Numbered from the stretch's first letter, positions 20,118-27,797 are shown. The stretch: DNA of 64,000 bases from Rheinheimera sp. EpRS3 (GCF_001513785.1 NZ_LNQS01000001.1:496001-560000), one strand, 5' to 3'. Notes: generated by a model from the sequence alone, not told the origin. Numbers and translations are program-made.

Positions 20118-20212
20118 AATCGGCTTGCCCTAAGCCAACCGTTGAAGGCATGGATGCCTGAGTCGAGCCTATAGGGACATATTCACGGCGTGTTGGCGTG
20201 GGCAAACCGGTT
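20118..20212. repeat. 95-bp palindromic intergenic repeat (TTCACGGCGTGTTG family, copy 2)
   Basis: Outer inverted repeats AATCGGCTTGCCC (20118-20130) and GGGCAAACCGGTT (20200-20212) match at 11 of 13 positions. Nested inside are GCCAAC/GTTGGC and an AGGCA-TGGA-TGCCT hairpin. TCGAGCC and TTCACGGCGTGTTG (20182-20195) are shared in order with the copy at 317-373. This looks like a small non-coding mobile or REP-like element in the gap between rnr and rlmB. No ORF is evident. Confidence 0.7.
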
Positions 20213-20276
20213 CGTTAATACAATAAATTCAGGTAAACTGCCGGCCTTTTTTAAGTGTCGGCATTAAGGGTTAACA

Positions 20277-21008
20277 ATGAGCGCAGATCTGGTCTTTGGT
20301 ATTCATGCGGTAGGAGCATTATTACAACGCGCACCGCAGGATGTGCTGGAGTTGTTTGTGATGAAAGATCGCGACGACAAGCGCATGCAGCCGTTAATCC
20401 AGCAGGCACGGCAAAACGGTGTGTCGGTGCAGTTTTGTAACCGCAAAACCATGGACGATATGGTTGGCGGCCAGCATCAGGGTATTATTGCTAAAGCCCG
20501 CTTACAAAGCAGTGGCAGCGAAGCCGATTTAGCCGCCATTGTTGAGCAGCAGGAAAAGCCATTTATTCTGATCCTGGATGGTGTAACCGACCCGCACAAT
20601 TTAGGCGCTATTTTACGCAGCGCCGATGCGGCCGGTGTGCATGCTGTGGTGTCGCCAAAAGACCGTTCAGTAAAGCTCACCTCAGTAGTACGTAAAGTCG
20701 CCTGTGGTGCAGCAGAGAGCGTGCCTTTTATTACCGTAACCAACTTAGCCCGTACCTTGCGTGAACTGCAGGAAGCCGGTGTTTGGGTGGTAGGCACGGC
20801 CGGTGATACCGATACCAGTATTTATCAGGCTGATTTTAAAGGCCCGTTGGCGCTGGTACTGGGCGCCGAAGGCGAAGGCCTGCGCCGCTTAACCCGCGAA
20901 ACCTGCGACAGCCTGGTAAAAATTCCGATGTTTGGCACTGTGTCTAGTCTTAACGTTTCGGTTGCTGCCGGTATCTGCTTATTTGAAGCCGTGCGCCAGC
21001 GCCAGTAA
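20277..21008 (+). CDS. rlmB: 23S rRNA (guanosine(2251)-2'-O)-methyltransferase
   Basis: SpoU/TrmD-fold (SPOUT) enzyme that 2'-O-methylates G2251 in the peptidyl-transferase P loop using S-adenosylmethionine. An N-terminal L30e-like RNA-binding domain (about 1-75) is followed by the three SPOUT motifs: DPHNLGAILRSADAAG, LVLGAEGEGLRR and IPMFGTVSSLNVSVAAG, which form the deep trefoil knot. The 243 residues equal the E. coli length. AAGGG precedes the ATG. The gene sits between two unrelated palindromic intergenic elements. Confidence 0.96.
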   Translation: MSADLVFGIHAVGALLQRAPQDVLELFVMKDRDDKRMQPLIQQARQNGVSVQFCNRKTMDDMVGGQHQGIIAKARLQSSGSEADLAAIVEQQEKPFILILDGVTDPHNLGAILRSADAAGVHAVVSPKDRSVKLTSVVRKVACGAAESVPFITVTNLARTLRELQEAGVWVVGTAGDTDTSIYQADFKGPLALVLGAEGEGLRRLTRETCDSLVKIPMFGTVSSLNVSVAAGICLFEAVRQRQ

Positions 21009-21055
21009 ACTCCTCCCCCGATTGCTTTTGGGCGATAGCAAAGGTTAGGTGTTTC

Positions 21056-21312
21056 GATTGCGCAGCCACAGAGTGTCTGAGTGAGCGCGCAAGCAGCGAA
21101 CGAGTTGCTGTGGCGAGCACAGCGAAATAGCTAGCCTTGCTTTGAAGTTGCCGGTAAAAGTGAGTGTTATGCTCGCCACAACGACACTTCGGGCAATCCT
21201 GCCCTCAGTGCGGCGGCTCAGCTAAGCTTACCAAATTCGTTCCCGACGAATTTGTCCGCCGCCTTCGCTTACGCGAAATGGGTTTGTGGCTGCGCTATCA
21301 CTCGCTTTTACC
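21056..21312. repeat. multi-palindromic intergenic element between rlmB and rpsF
   Basis: A roughly 250-bp non-coding block fills most of the 455-base gap between rlmB and rpsF. Terminal 17-mers at 21056-21072 and 21283-21299 are inverted copies matching at 15 of 17 positions (core GCGCAGCCACA). A second pair, GGTAAAAGTGAGTG (21153-21166) and CACTCGCTTTTACC (21299-21312), matches at 13 of 14. Further perfect pairs are TGTGGCGAGCA/TGCTCGCCACA (21109-21119, 21170-21180), GCGGCGG/CCGCCGC (21210-21216, 21256-21262) and the 9-bp AAATTCG hairpin (21232-21254) that recurs at 270-292. It resembles a MITE or composite REP element; no ORF is evident in it. Confidence 0.7.
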
Positions 21313-21343
21313 TGCTTAATCTTTCAAATTGATTGCTTTCTGC

Positions 21344-21372
21344 TTGTTATTTACCCGCTAAGTCTGTAAAAT
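21344..21372 (+). promoter_or_regulatory. sigma-70 promoter of the rpsF operon
   Basis: A -35 TTGTTA (21344-21349), a 17-base spacer and a -10 TAAAAT (21367-21372) are followed by a GC-rich ACGCGACC, as in growth-rate-controlled ribosomal promoters. The expected start near 21380 leaves an untranslated leader of about 85 bases, enough for the autoregulatory fold that follows. Confidence 0.7.
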
Positions 21373-21400
21373 ACGCGACCTTCGGCCATACACCTAACGT

Positions 21401-21446
21401 TCCTTGCCTCCATGAGAACCCCGGCCGAGTTCCCCCGAGGCTTACT
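21401..21446 (+). promoter_or_regulatory. candidate S6:S18-binding rpsF leader motif
   Basis: Immediately upstream of rpsF, GCCTC (21406-21410) pairs with GAGGC (21437-21441). An inner GAAC/GTTC stem lies inside, and a C-rich stretch with CCG adjoins the closing stem. This matches the known general layout of the rpsF leader, where the S6-S18 complex binds an mRNA element mimicking its 16S rRNA site (stem, CCG bulge, apical hairpin) to repress the operon. The identity is inferred from layout and position; covariance support was not available. Confidence 0.55.
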
Positions 21447-21463
21447 AACCGTAAGGAGCTACA

Positions 21464-21841
21464 ATGCGTCATTACGAAATCGTTTTTATGGTTCACCCTG
21501 ATCAGAGTGAACAAGTACCTGGCATGATTGAGCGTTACACTGGCGCAATCAAAGAAGCGGGTGGTTCTATTCACCGTCTGGAAGATTGGGGCCGTCGTCA
21601 ACTGGCTTACCCAATCCAGAAGTTGCATAAAGCTCACTATGTTCTGATGAACGTAGAAGCACCACAAACTGTGATTGATGAGCTGGAAACTAACTTCCGC
21701 TACAACGACGCGGTATTACGTAACCTGATTATGCGCACTGACAGTGCCGTAGTTGAGCCATCACCAATGGCAAAAGTACGTGATGAACGTCGTGAGCGTG
21801 CTCCTCGCGAACATGAAGAGCAAGTAGCAAACGAAGAGTAA
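21464..21841 (+). CDS. rpsF: 30S ribosomal protein S6
   Basis: Small-subunit protein that binds the 16S central domain as a heterodimer with S18. The 125 residues start [21 protein letters not shown]; the conserved [14 protein letters not shown] and NVEAP segments are present, with an Arg/Glu-rich C-terminal tail (about 105-125) usual in gammaproteobacteria. The ribosome-binding site TAAGGAG is strong. First gene of rpsF-priB-rpsR-rplI, where the product with S18 probably represses the operon through the leader. Confidence 0.98.
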   Translation: MRHYEIVFMVHPDQSEQVPGMIERYTGAIKEAGGSIHRLEDWGRRQLAYPIQKLHKAHYVLMNVEAPQTVIDELETNFRYNDAVLRNLIMRTDSAVVEPSPMAKVRDERRERAPREHEEQVANEE

Positions 21842-21851
21842 GTTGTTGTTA

Positions 21852-22157
21852 ATGGACAATAGCACCGTACTGGTTGGCAGTATCTGCCGTCAACCGGAGT
21901 ATAGCGAAAGTCCTGCGGGCATACCGCATACGGTTTTGGTGTTAGAACACCGCAGTAACCAGATGGAAGCCGGCTTAAACCGCCAAGCCTATGTCAGGAT
22001 ACAGGTAGTACTTACCGGAGCCGCACTAACACAACATACCCGACAGTTAACGTTGGGCAACATGGTAAAGGTGACAGGTTTTTTAAACCGCCACCAAAGC
22101 CGCAGCGGACAAGCTAAGCTGGTGCTGCATGCGCAACAAATTGAACAAATAAGTTAG
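21852..22157 (+). CDS. priB: primosomal replication protein N (PriB)
   Basis: Dimeric OB-fold single-strand DNA-binding protein that helps PriA reload DnaB at collapsed forks. The 101 residues include [13 protein letters not shown] and [13 protein letters not shown], which match E. coli PriB closely, and a C-terminal [12 protein letters not shown]. The ATG at 21852 fits the family; the frame stays open through two TTG codons and a TTA before it. Its conserved place between rpsF and rpsR, 10 bases after the rpsF stop, is the usual gammaproteobacterial arrangement. Confidence 0.95.
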   Translation: MDNSTVLVGSICRQPEYSESPAGIPHTVLVLEHRSNQMEAGLNRQAYVRIQVVLTGAALTQHTRQLTLGNMVKVTGFLNRHQSRSGQAKLVLHAQQIEQIS

Positions 22158-22168
22158 GAGACAGGCAA

Positions 22169-22396
22169 ATGTCACGTTTTTTCCGTCGCCGTAAATTCTG
22201 CCGTTTTTCTGCAGAAGGCACTGTAGAGATTGATTACAAAGATACCGTTGTTCTGAAAAACTACGTTACAGAAAGCGGTAAGATCGTACCTAGCCGTATT
22301 ACTGGTACCAGCGCTAAGTATCAGCGCCAACTGGCTCGTGCTATCAAGCGCGCACGCTACCTGGCTCTGCTGCCTTACAGCGACTCACACAGTTAA
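22169..22396 (+). CDS. rpsR: 30S ribosomal protein S18
   Basis: Small basic ribosomal protein that pairs with S6 on the 30S platform. The 75 residues ([13 protein letters not shown], then [15 protein letters not shown] and [27 protein letters not shown]) are a near-exact family match. AGGAGAC precedes the start. Twelfth-base spacing from priB and the shared promoter indicate co-transcription with rpsF, priB and rplI. Confidence 0.98.
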   Translation: MSRFFRRRKFCRFSAEGTVEIDYKDTVVLKNYVTESGKIVPSRITGTSAKYQRQLARAIKRARYLALLPYSDSHS

Positions 22397-22415
22397 TACA
22401 GAAGGGGTATAAGCA

Positions 22416-22868
22416 ATGCAAATTATTCTGTTAGACAAAGTCGCTAACCTTGGTGGTTTAGGTGACAATGTAGCTGTTAAGTCAGGTTATGCTCGTAACT
22501 TCTTATTCCCACAGGGTAAAGCAGTTCCGGCTACCAAGGCTAACATCGAGAAATTCGAAGCCCGTCGCGCTGAATTAGAAGCTAAATTAGCTGATGATTT
22601 AACAGCTGCAAACGACCGTGCTGCTAAAATTGCTGCGCTGGGTGAAGTGACTATCGCTTCTAAAGCCGGTGATGAAGGCAAGCTGTTCGGTTCAGTAGGC
22701 ACCCGTGATATCGCTGATGCGATCACTGAAGCTGGCGTTAAAGTATCTAAAGCAGAAGTTAAACTGCCTACAGGTACTTTACGTGAAACTGGCGAGTACG
22801 AAATCGACGTACAGTTACACGCTGAAGTTACTGCAACTGTAAAAATTGTAGTAATCGCAGAAGCTTAA
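22416..22868 (+). CDS. rplI: 50S ribosomal protein L9
   Basis: Large-subunit protein with two RNA-binding domains joined by a long helix; it binds near the L1 stalk. The 150 residues show the N-terminal [17 protein letters not shown], the signature [13 protein letters not shown], the connecting helix (about 41-75) and a C-terminal domain with [17 protein letters not shown]. Last gene of the ribosomal operon, followed by a strong terminator; dnaB is transcribed separately downstream. Confidence 0.98.
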   Translation: MQIILLDKVANLGGLGDNVAVKSGYARNFLFPQGKAVPATKANIEKFEARRAELEAKLADDLTAANDRAAKIAALGEVTIASKAGDEGKLFGSVGTRDIADAITEAGVKVSKAEVKLPTGTLRETGEYEIDVQLHAEVTATVKIVVIAEA

Positions 22869-22876
22869 TAAGCTTT

Positions 22877-22906
22877 AAAGCGCACTGTATCTGCAGTGCG
22901 CTTTTT
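22877..22906 (+). terminator. Rho-independent terminator of the rpsF-rplI operon
   Basis: AAGCGCACTG and CAGTGCGCTT pair as a 10-bp stem around a short loop, followed by a run of T. It lies 9 bases after the rplI stop codon. Confidence 0.92.
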
Positions 22907-23035
22907 CCTCTGTTTTCCCCGTTGTTGTTTATCCCGTTTGTTTAGTTAAGCCGATAAAAATATCTGACACTTCGCTTTGTGATCTGCCTGCGGCGGGTTA
23001 GCATTATGCTGTTTTCGCCAACTGAAACAGGTGTT

Positions 23036-24418
23036 ATGAGTAGTATTAAAGACAAACAGGTTGCTGCGGTAAAAATGCCGCCCCATTCGATAGAAGCTGA
23101 GCAGTCGGTACTTGGCGGCTTAATGCTGGATAACGAAGCTTGGGACCGCGTTGCGGAAAAAGTTGTTGAACAGGATTTTTACCTGCGCGCGCACCGCTTT
23201 ATTTTCGCTGCCATGTCGCGTCTGGCTGAAGCTACCCAGCCGATTGATATTATTACCGTATCGGAAGATTTAGAAGCCAACCTGCAGCTGGACGATGTCG
23301 GCGGTTTTGCTTATTTGGGTGAAATAGCCAAGAACACCCCCAGCGCGGCTAACATTCTGGCTTATGCCGAAATCGTGCGTGAGCGCGCCGTAGTGCGCGA
23401 TATGATTTCGGTGGCACACGATATTGCCGACGCCGGTTACGACACTCAGGGGCGCACCTCAGCCGAGCTGCTGGACTTTGCTGAGACCAAAGTATTTAAA
23501 ATTGCCGAACAGCGCACCAATGCCAATGAAGGCCCCGAGCCGATTAACAGCATACTGGCCAAAACCATTGAGAAAATTGACGAGCTGTTTCGCTCGCCGT
23601 ATGACGGTGTTACCGGGGTATCTACCGGCTATGTCGATTTAGATAAAATGACCAATGGTATGCAGCCTTCAGACCTGATCATTGTTGCGGCGCGGCCATC
23701 GATGGGTAAAACCACCTTCGCGATGAACCTCTGCGAGCATGCGGCCATTACCTCGGATAAGCCGGTGTTGATTTTCAGCTTAGAGATGCCGTCTGAACAA
23801 ATTATGATGCGTATGCTGGCGTCCTTAGGCCGCATTGACCAAACCAAGGTCCGTACCGGCCAGTTGGAAGATGAAGACTGGGCGAGGCTGTCTTCTGCCA
23901 TTGAGCTTCTGAACACCAAAGGTAAAATGTATATCGACGACGGCTCGGGCTTAACGCCGACCGAGGTACGCTCGCGGGCGCGGCGGGTTGCGCGCGAACA
24001 TGGCGGCTTAAGCATGATTATGGTCGACTACTTACAGCTAATGACCGTGCCTGGCATGAGTGATAACCGTACCTTAGAAATTGCCGAAATTTCGCGTTCA
24101 CTTAAAGCATTGGCCAAAGAGCTGAAAGTACCGGTAGTGGCGCTGTCGCAGCTTAACCGGTCGTTGGAGCAGCGTGCCGATAAACGCCCGGTAAACTCCG
24201 ACTTACGGGAGTCCGGCTCTATTGAGCAGGATGCCGATTTAATTATGTTTATCTACCGCGATGAAGTATATAACGACGACAGCCCTGATAAAGGTACAGC
24301 AGAAGTGATCATAGGTAAGCAGCGGAACGGCCCGATTGGCCGTGTGCGGCTAACCTTTCATGGCCGTTATTCGCGTTTTGATAACTACGCCGGTAGTGCG
24401 CGGTTCGAGGACGATTAA
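23036..24418 (+). CDS. dnaB: replicative DNA helicase
   Basis: Hexameric 5'-3' helicase of the chromosomal replication fork. An N-terminal domain (PPHSIEAEQSVLGGLM) is joined by a linker to the RecA-like C-terminal ATPase with Walker A ARPSMGKTT, Walker B MVDYLQLM and the DRPVNSDLRESG-type sensor region near QRADKRPVNSDLRESG. The ATG at 23036 follows ACAGG and gives 460 residues, close to E. coli (471); a longer frame from 22979 is open but has no family match. No intein is present. It shares its last base with the first base of alr. Confidence 0.97.
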   Translation: MSSIKDKQVAAVKMPPHSIEAEQSVLGGLMLDNEAWDRVAEKVVEQDFYLRAHRFIFAAMSRLAEATQPIDIITVSEDLEANLQLDDVGGFAYLGEIAKNTPSAANILAYAEIVRERAVVRDMISVAHDIADAGYDTQGRTSAELLDFAETKVFKIAEQRTNANEGPEPINSILAKTIEKIDELFRSPYDGVTGVSTGYVDLDKMTNGMQPSDLIIVAARPSMGKTTFAMNLCEHAAITSDKPVLIFSLEMPSEQIMMRMLASLGRIDQTKVRTGQLEDEDWARLSSAIELLNTKGKMYIDDGSGLTPTEVRSRARRVAREHGGLSMIMVDYLQLMTVPGMSDNRTLEIAEISRSLKALAKELKVPVVALSQLNRSLEQRADKRPVNSDLRESGSIEQDADLIMFIYRDEVYNDDSPDKGTAEVIIGKQRNGPIGRVRLTFHGRYSRFDNYAGSARFEDD

Positions 24419-25503
24419 TGCTTAGCCGCCGGCCTCAGGCCACCATCGACTTAGCTGCGCTTGAGCATAACTTCGCGTGCGTAAAGCAGCTGGCGCCAAA
24501 CAGCAAAATACTGGCGGTGCTAAAAGCCAATGCTTATGGCCATGGTATGTTGCCAATAGCCCAGGCGTTAAAGCAGGCCGATGCTCTGGGCGTAGCGCGC
24601 CTCGATGAAGCTTTAGCACTGCGTGCCGGTGGTATCGCCAGGCCGATAGTGCTGTTGGAAGGTTTTTTTCACCCGGATGAACTGGCGCAAGTGGTTGCCT
24701 CTAACCTGCAACTGGTCATACACCATCGCGAGCAGGCACAAGCCTTATTGACAGCACAGCTGGATGCGCCGGTACGGGTGTGGTTAAAAGTTGATTCCGG
24801 GATGCACCGGCTGGGTATTTACCCACACGAATTTAACCAGTTGTATCAGAGCTTAAGCCAAAGCCGCAATGTGCAGGGGCCAATGCGGTTGATGAGTCAT
24901 TTTGCCAGCTCAGATGAGTTGGATAAGCCTGCTACCGCTAATCAGCTGGCGTTATTTCAACAAATTACTCAGGGCAGTGCCGGTGAGCATTCGCTGGCAA
25001 ACTCCGGCGCCGTATTAAACTGGCCACAAAGCCATGGTGACTGGGTGCGGCCCGGCTTAATGCTGTACGGTGTATCGCCCATGGCTGACGCTGTGGGCAC
25101 TGATCACGGTTTAAAGCCAGTCATGACGCTCAGCAGCAGCGTTATCGCGGTACGCGAGGTAAACGCCGGTGATGCCGTAGGTTACGGCGGCAGCTGGATA
25201 GCGGCGCATAACACCCGCTTAGCGGTAGTGGCGATGGGCTATGGCGATGGTTACCCGCGCGCAGCCGGTAATAATGCTAATGTGCTGATTAACGGTAAGC
25301 GTTTGCCGATTGTTGGCCGGGTATCTATGGACATGATTACCGTTGATATCGGCGACGAAGCAGTGGCCGTTGGCGATAAAGTGATCCTTTGGGGTATCGA
25401 CTTACCGGTAGAACAGCTCGCGCTTTGTGTTGACACTATTCCTTATGAACTGCTGTGCAATATCACCAGCCGCGTACAGTTTAGTTATACCTGCGGTACT
25501 TAA
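24418..25503 (+). CDS. alr: alanine racemase
   Basis: PLP-dependent interconversion of L- and D-alanine, supplying D-Ala for peptidoglycan. The PLP lysine is in AVLKANAYGHG (Lys36); the catalytic Tyr of the other monomer is in AVGYGGSW (about residue 256), and RPGLMLYGVSP and SMDMITVD complete the active site. The 361 residues match E. coli Alr (359). The start overlaps the dnaB stop by one base (TAATG), as in the dnaB-alr pairs of many gammaproteobacteria. Confidence 0.96.
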   Translation: MLSRRPQATIDLAALEHNFACVKQLAPNSKILAVLKANAYGHGMLPIAQALKQADALGVARLDEALALRAGGIARPIVLLEGFFHPDELAQVVASNLQLVIHHREQAQALLTAQLDAPVRVWLKVDSGMHRLGIYPHEFNQLYQSLSQSRNVQGPMRLMSHFASSDELDKPATANQLALFQQITQGSAGEHSLANSGAVLNWPQSHGDWVRPGLMLYGVSPMADAVGTDHGLKPVMTLSSSVIAVREVNAGDAVGYGGSWIAAHNTRLAVVAMGYGDGYPRAAGNNANVLINGKRLPIVGRVSMDMITVDIGDEAVAVGDKVILWGIDLPVEQLALCVDTIPYELLCNITSRVQFSYTCGT

Positions 25504-25555
25504 AGCTGCAACTTCAATTACTCTTGGTGCACGCAAACCGAATATCTTAAACAAC

Positions 25556-25580
25556 AACGCCAGCATTAGCTGGCGTTATA
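25556..25580. terminator. stem-loop between convergent alr and cheX
   Basis: AACGCCAGC and GCTGGCGTT form a perfect 9-bp stem with loop ATTA, centred between two convergent genes. Neither side has a long T tract (TTATAC on plus, GTTGTTGTTT on minus), so termination is plausible but not certain; the minus strand is the better fit. Confidence 0.6.
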
Positions 25581-25597
25581 CAGTAAAGGATGGCAGG

Positions 25598-26062
25598 TTA
25601 TTTATCAAAACTAACTTCGATATGCACTTTGCCAAAATCTGAGTCGAATGGCATTAATACCTTTGCACCTTCAGACTTATGCGAAATAGTGTGGTTTTTA
25701 CCAGACACCACCACAGGGGTTGCCATGGTAAAGTCATAGCCTTTTTCACCTAAAATACGCTTGGCACCGCCGGTAACCATATTGGTTATTTCACCTACCA
25801 TGTCGGTAACATCTTCTGTAATGCCTTTGGGTCGCTCGCCCAGCATGCGAAACATAATTTCCACCGCTAAGGATTCTTCAAAAGTAATAGAAAATGAGCC
25901 TTTGGTTTGCGGACTAACCATACCAATTAAGCCAGACACATCGCCACGGGCAACTTCGTCTTTTTTAATACGTGGTTGTCCGGGTGTAATGGTGGTATTG
26001 GCCATAGTGCTTAGCACATTGACTAAAGACGATAAAAACGGATTTATAAATTCAACATTCAT
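25598..26062 (-). CDS. cheX: CheX-family chemotaxis protein (probable CheY-P phosphatase)
   Basis: A 154-residue protein of the CheC/CheX/FliY superfamily. The central helix DMVGEITNMVTGGAKR carries the E-x-x-N phosphatase motif (Glu and Asn about residues 90-93) that positions water to attack CheY aspartyl phosphate. The GSFSITF and AVEIMFRMLGE segments are typical of CheX. It stands alone between alr and zur, away from a che operon, so the response regulator it acts on is unknown; orphan CheX-like genes are common in gammaproteobacteria. The family call is firm, the target is inferred. Confidence 0.8.
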   Translation of the reverse strand: MNVEFINPFLSSLVNVLSTMANTTITPGQPRIKKDEVARGDVSGLIGMVSPQTKGSFSITFEESLAVEIMFRMLGERPKGITEDVTDMVGEITNMVTGGAKRILGEKGYDFTMATPVVVSGKNHTISHKSEGAKVLMPFDSDFGKVHIEVSFDK

Positions 26063-26160
26063 GTCAATGCCTATCAGAAAACAGAACTAAAGCGAAAGCT
26101 TGTTTAAGATTAGAAACCTTTTTGTAAATGCACAAGCCAGATCCTTGATATAGATAAGTT

Positions 26161-26601
26161 TTATTGTTTGGCTTTACATATTTTGCACAAACCATGGGCT
26201 TCAATGGTCTGGTGTTTGATAACAAACCCCTGAGATACCGCCTGACGGTTAAACTCGTCTTGCAGTAAACTGGAATGCAGCTCAGTGACATTACCACATT
26301 GATCGCAAATTAGCAGCTGTGCAGGATGATGCTGGCCGAAATGATGGCACAGCATAAACGCATTACTGGATTCAATTTTATGAATAAAGCCCTGCTCGGT
26401 AAGAAACTCTATTGCCCGGTACACTGTAGCGGGCTTTGCGCTGGGCTCAGTTTGTTTTAACTGCTCAAGCAGTTCATAGGCGCCAATGCCGCCGTTAAGG
26501 CCGGCTAGCAGGCGAAACACTTTTTCGCGGATAGATGTAAAGCGGGCACCATTTTGTTCGCAAATTGTGCGCGCCCGGTTAACCAGAGTTTCCGTCGACA
26601 T
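26161..26601 (-). CDS. zur: Fur-family transcriptional regulator, probably zinc uptake regulator Zur
   Basis: A 146-residue Fur-family repressor. The N-terminal winged helix contains FTSIREKVFRLL and the recognition region SAKPATVYRAIEFL. The C-terminal dimerization domain has HHFGQHHPAQLLICDQCGNVTEL and ends HGLCKICKAKQ: two CxxC pairs for the structural zinc. This pattern, and the LCKICK ending, match Zur more closely than Fur (iron), which normally carries a more His-rich HHDHL segment. A strong AGGAG precedes the ATG. No zinc transporter gene (znuABC) is in the window. Confidence 0.8.
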   Translation of the reverse strand: MSTETLVNRARTICEQNGARFTSIREKVFRLLAGLNGGIGAYELLEQLKQTEPSAKPATVYRAIEFLTEQGFIHKIESSNAFMLCHHFGQHHPAQLLICDQCGNVTELHSSLLQDEFNRQAVSQGFVIKHQTIEAHGLCKICKAKQ

Positions 26602-26696
26602 TTTCAGCTCCTGTCAGCAGTTGCTGGCAGTGTACCATAACAAAGCTTAACTGCCACGCACTGCCATGCAGTGCAACAGAATGAAAATGTAGTTGT

Positions 26697-26909
26697 TTAT
26701 AACCGGTTTATTTGCTCTTTTAACTGGTAACTTTTGTCTGTAACAATGCTTTCCAGTGTGGCTATACGTTGCTTCAATTTTTCTTGCTCGGCTCTGAGTT
26801 GATCCAATTCTGCGCTACCCGCTTTGCCTTTATTATCGTGATATACCTTAAAGGCTGATAATCCTATACCGCCAATAATGGCCAGTGCCGCTATTTCGAA
26901 AGGTCCCAT
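26697..26909 (-). CDS. small membrane protein, PspB-like
   Basis: A 70-residue protein with one N-terminal membrane segment (about 5-22, ALAIIGGIGLSAFKVY) and a charged coiled coil (about 33-70) containing LDQLRAEQEKLKQRIATLES. The layout, and the RIATLESIV segment, recall the phage-shock protein PspB (RIQALESIL), which senses envelope stress with PspC. No pspA, pspC or pspF is nearby, so the name is only by resemblance. AGGAG sits 7 bases before the ATG. Divergent from tadA, with about 200 AT-rich bases between. Confidence 0.6.
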   Translation of the reverse strand: MGPFEIAALAIIGGIGLSAFKVYHDNKGKAGSAELDQLRAEQEKLKQRIATLESIVTDKSYQLKEQINRL

Positions 26910-27108
26910 TGTATGCTCCTGTTATTCTCTGTAATAGTTTAATGGCATTGTGTGCAAATCAGATGCCAACTAATAATATGTATATATATCAGTTGGATGT
27001 GCTGGTAATCTAATTGATAACAATGGTAAGCACACAAAAGTTTAGCCAATTTCACCATAATATAGTGGTAAACTCCGCCACCAATCTAGCAATTAATTGT
27101 AAAGCATT

Positions 27109-27594
27109 ATGACTGATGAAGACTGGATGCGCCGTGCTATTGTGCTGGCAGCTAACGCCGAGCAGCAGGGTGAAGTGCCGGTTGGCGCTGTGCTGGTTAA
27201 AGACGGTAACATGATTGCCGAAGGCTGGAACCAGATGATCAGCCTCAATGACCCATCAGCCCATGCTGAGATGCAGGCAATACGCGCAGCATCGGCCGTT
27301 ATGGCTAACTACCGCCTGCCGGACTGCACCTTGTATGTAACGTTGGAACCATGCAGCATGTGCGCGGGGGTAATGGTGCATAGCCGGATTAAGCGGTTGG
27401 TGTTTGGCGCGACAGATTTAAAAACCGGTGCGGCGGGCTCGGTGCTTAATTTAGTGCAACATGGCCGGTTTAATCATCAACTGGAAGTGGTGTCCGGGGT
27501 GTTGGCAACAGAATGTGCCACACAGTTATCGGCGTTTTTTCAACGCCGCAGGCAGGAGCACAAAGCAGCTAAACAACTTCGTTTGCCTGATTAA
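27109..27594 (+). CDS. tadA: tRNA-specific adenosine deaminase
   Basis: Deaminates A34 of tRNA-Arg(ACG) to inosine; an essential zinc enzyme. The catalytic motifs are HAE (His52 and Glu54, in SAHAEMQAI) and PCSMC (Cys82 and Cys85), with VPVGAVLVKDG upstream and the C-terminal FFQRRRQEHKAAK. The 161 residues are the usual length (E. coli 167). It has its own short upstream region and is convergent with mltF. A tiny basic frame overlaps its last 26 bases on the opposite strand. Confidence 0.96.
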   Translation: MTDEDWMRRAIVLAANAEQQGEVPVGAVLVKDGNMIAEGWNQMISLNDPSAHAEMQAIRAASAVMANYRLPDCTLYVTLEPCSMCAGVMVHSRIKRLVFGATDLKTGAAGSVLNLVQHGRFNHQLEVVSGVLATECATQLSAFFQRRRQEHKAAKQLRLPD

Positions 27595-27730
27595 AAAAGC
27601 TCAGATAATGGCGTCGGCGCTGATGCAGTTTTGCTACAGCAATATTGCGTTTAATACGGCGCCTGCTGGAGGCTACATCAACCAGGCGCCTGCGCCTGGC
27701 TCTGACCTGAGGTTTTTTGCGTTTTAACAT
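27569..27730 (-). CDS. possible small, highly basic 53-residue protein downstream of mltF
   Basis: An open frame from ATG 27730 to TAG 27569 encodes 53 residues, 18 of them Lys or Arg, with runs such as RARRRR and RRRIKR and only two acidic residues. It would be read in the same direction as mltF, 67 bases beyond that gene's stop codon, and its end overlaps the 3' end of tadA by 26 bases in antisense. No strong ribosome-binding site is visible and I recognise no family. The frame occupies most of the 203-base tadA-mltF gap. It could be real or chance; conservation would decide. Confidence 0.35.
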   Translation of the reverse strand: MLKRKKPQVRARRRRLVDVASSRRRIKRNIAVAKLHQRRRHYLSFFNQANEVV

Positions 27731-27797
27731 AACTAACACTTATTTGGGTTTAATATGCATACTATGGATGCGTATTGGCCCGGTTTCAATAGTCGCT

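Noticed and set aside
22979..23035. Upstream N-terminal extension of dnaB
   Set aside because: The family N terminus and a ribosome-binding site fit ATG 23036; the extra residues have no match.
26658..26674. GCACTGC/GCAGTGC palindrome upstream of zur as a possible Zur operator
   Set aside because: It does not resemble the TATA-centred Zur or Fur box, and no zinc-uptake gene is present to compare; it also lacks a T tract to act as a terminator for the PspB-like gene.
26966..26996. CCAACT...AGTTGG inverted repeat around an AT-rich TATATATA core before tadA
   Set aside because: Only six base pairs in an AT-rich divergent promoter region; could easily arise by chance and no regulator is implied.
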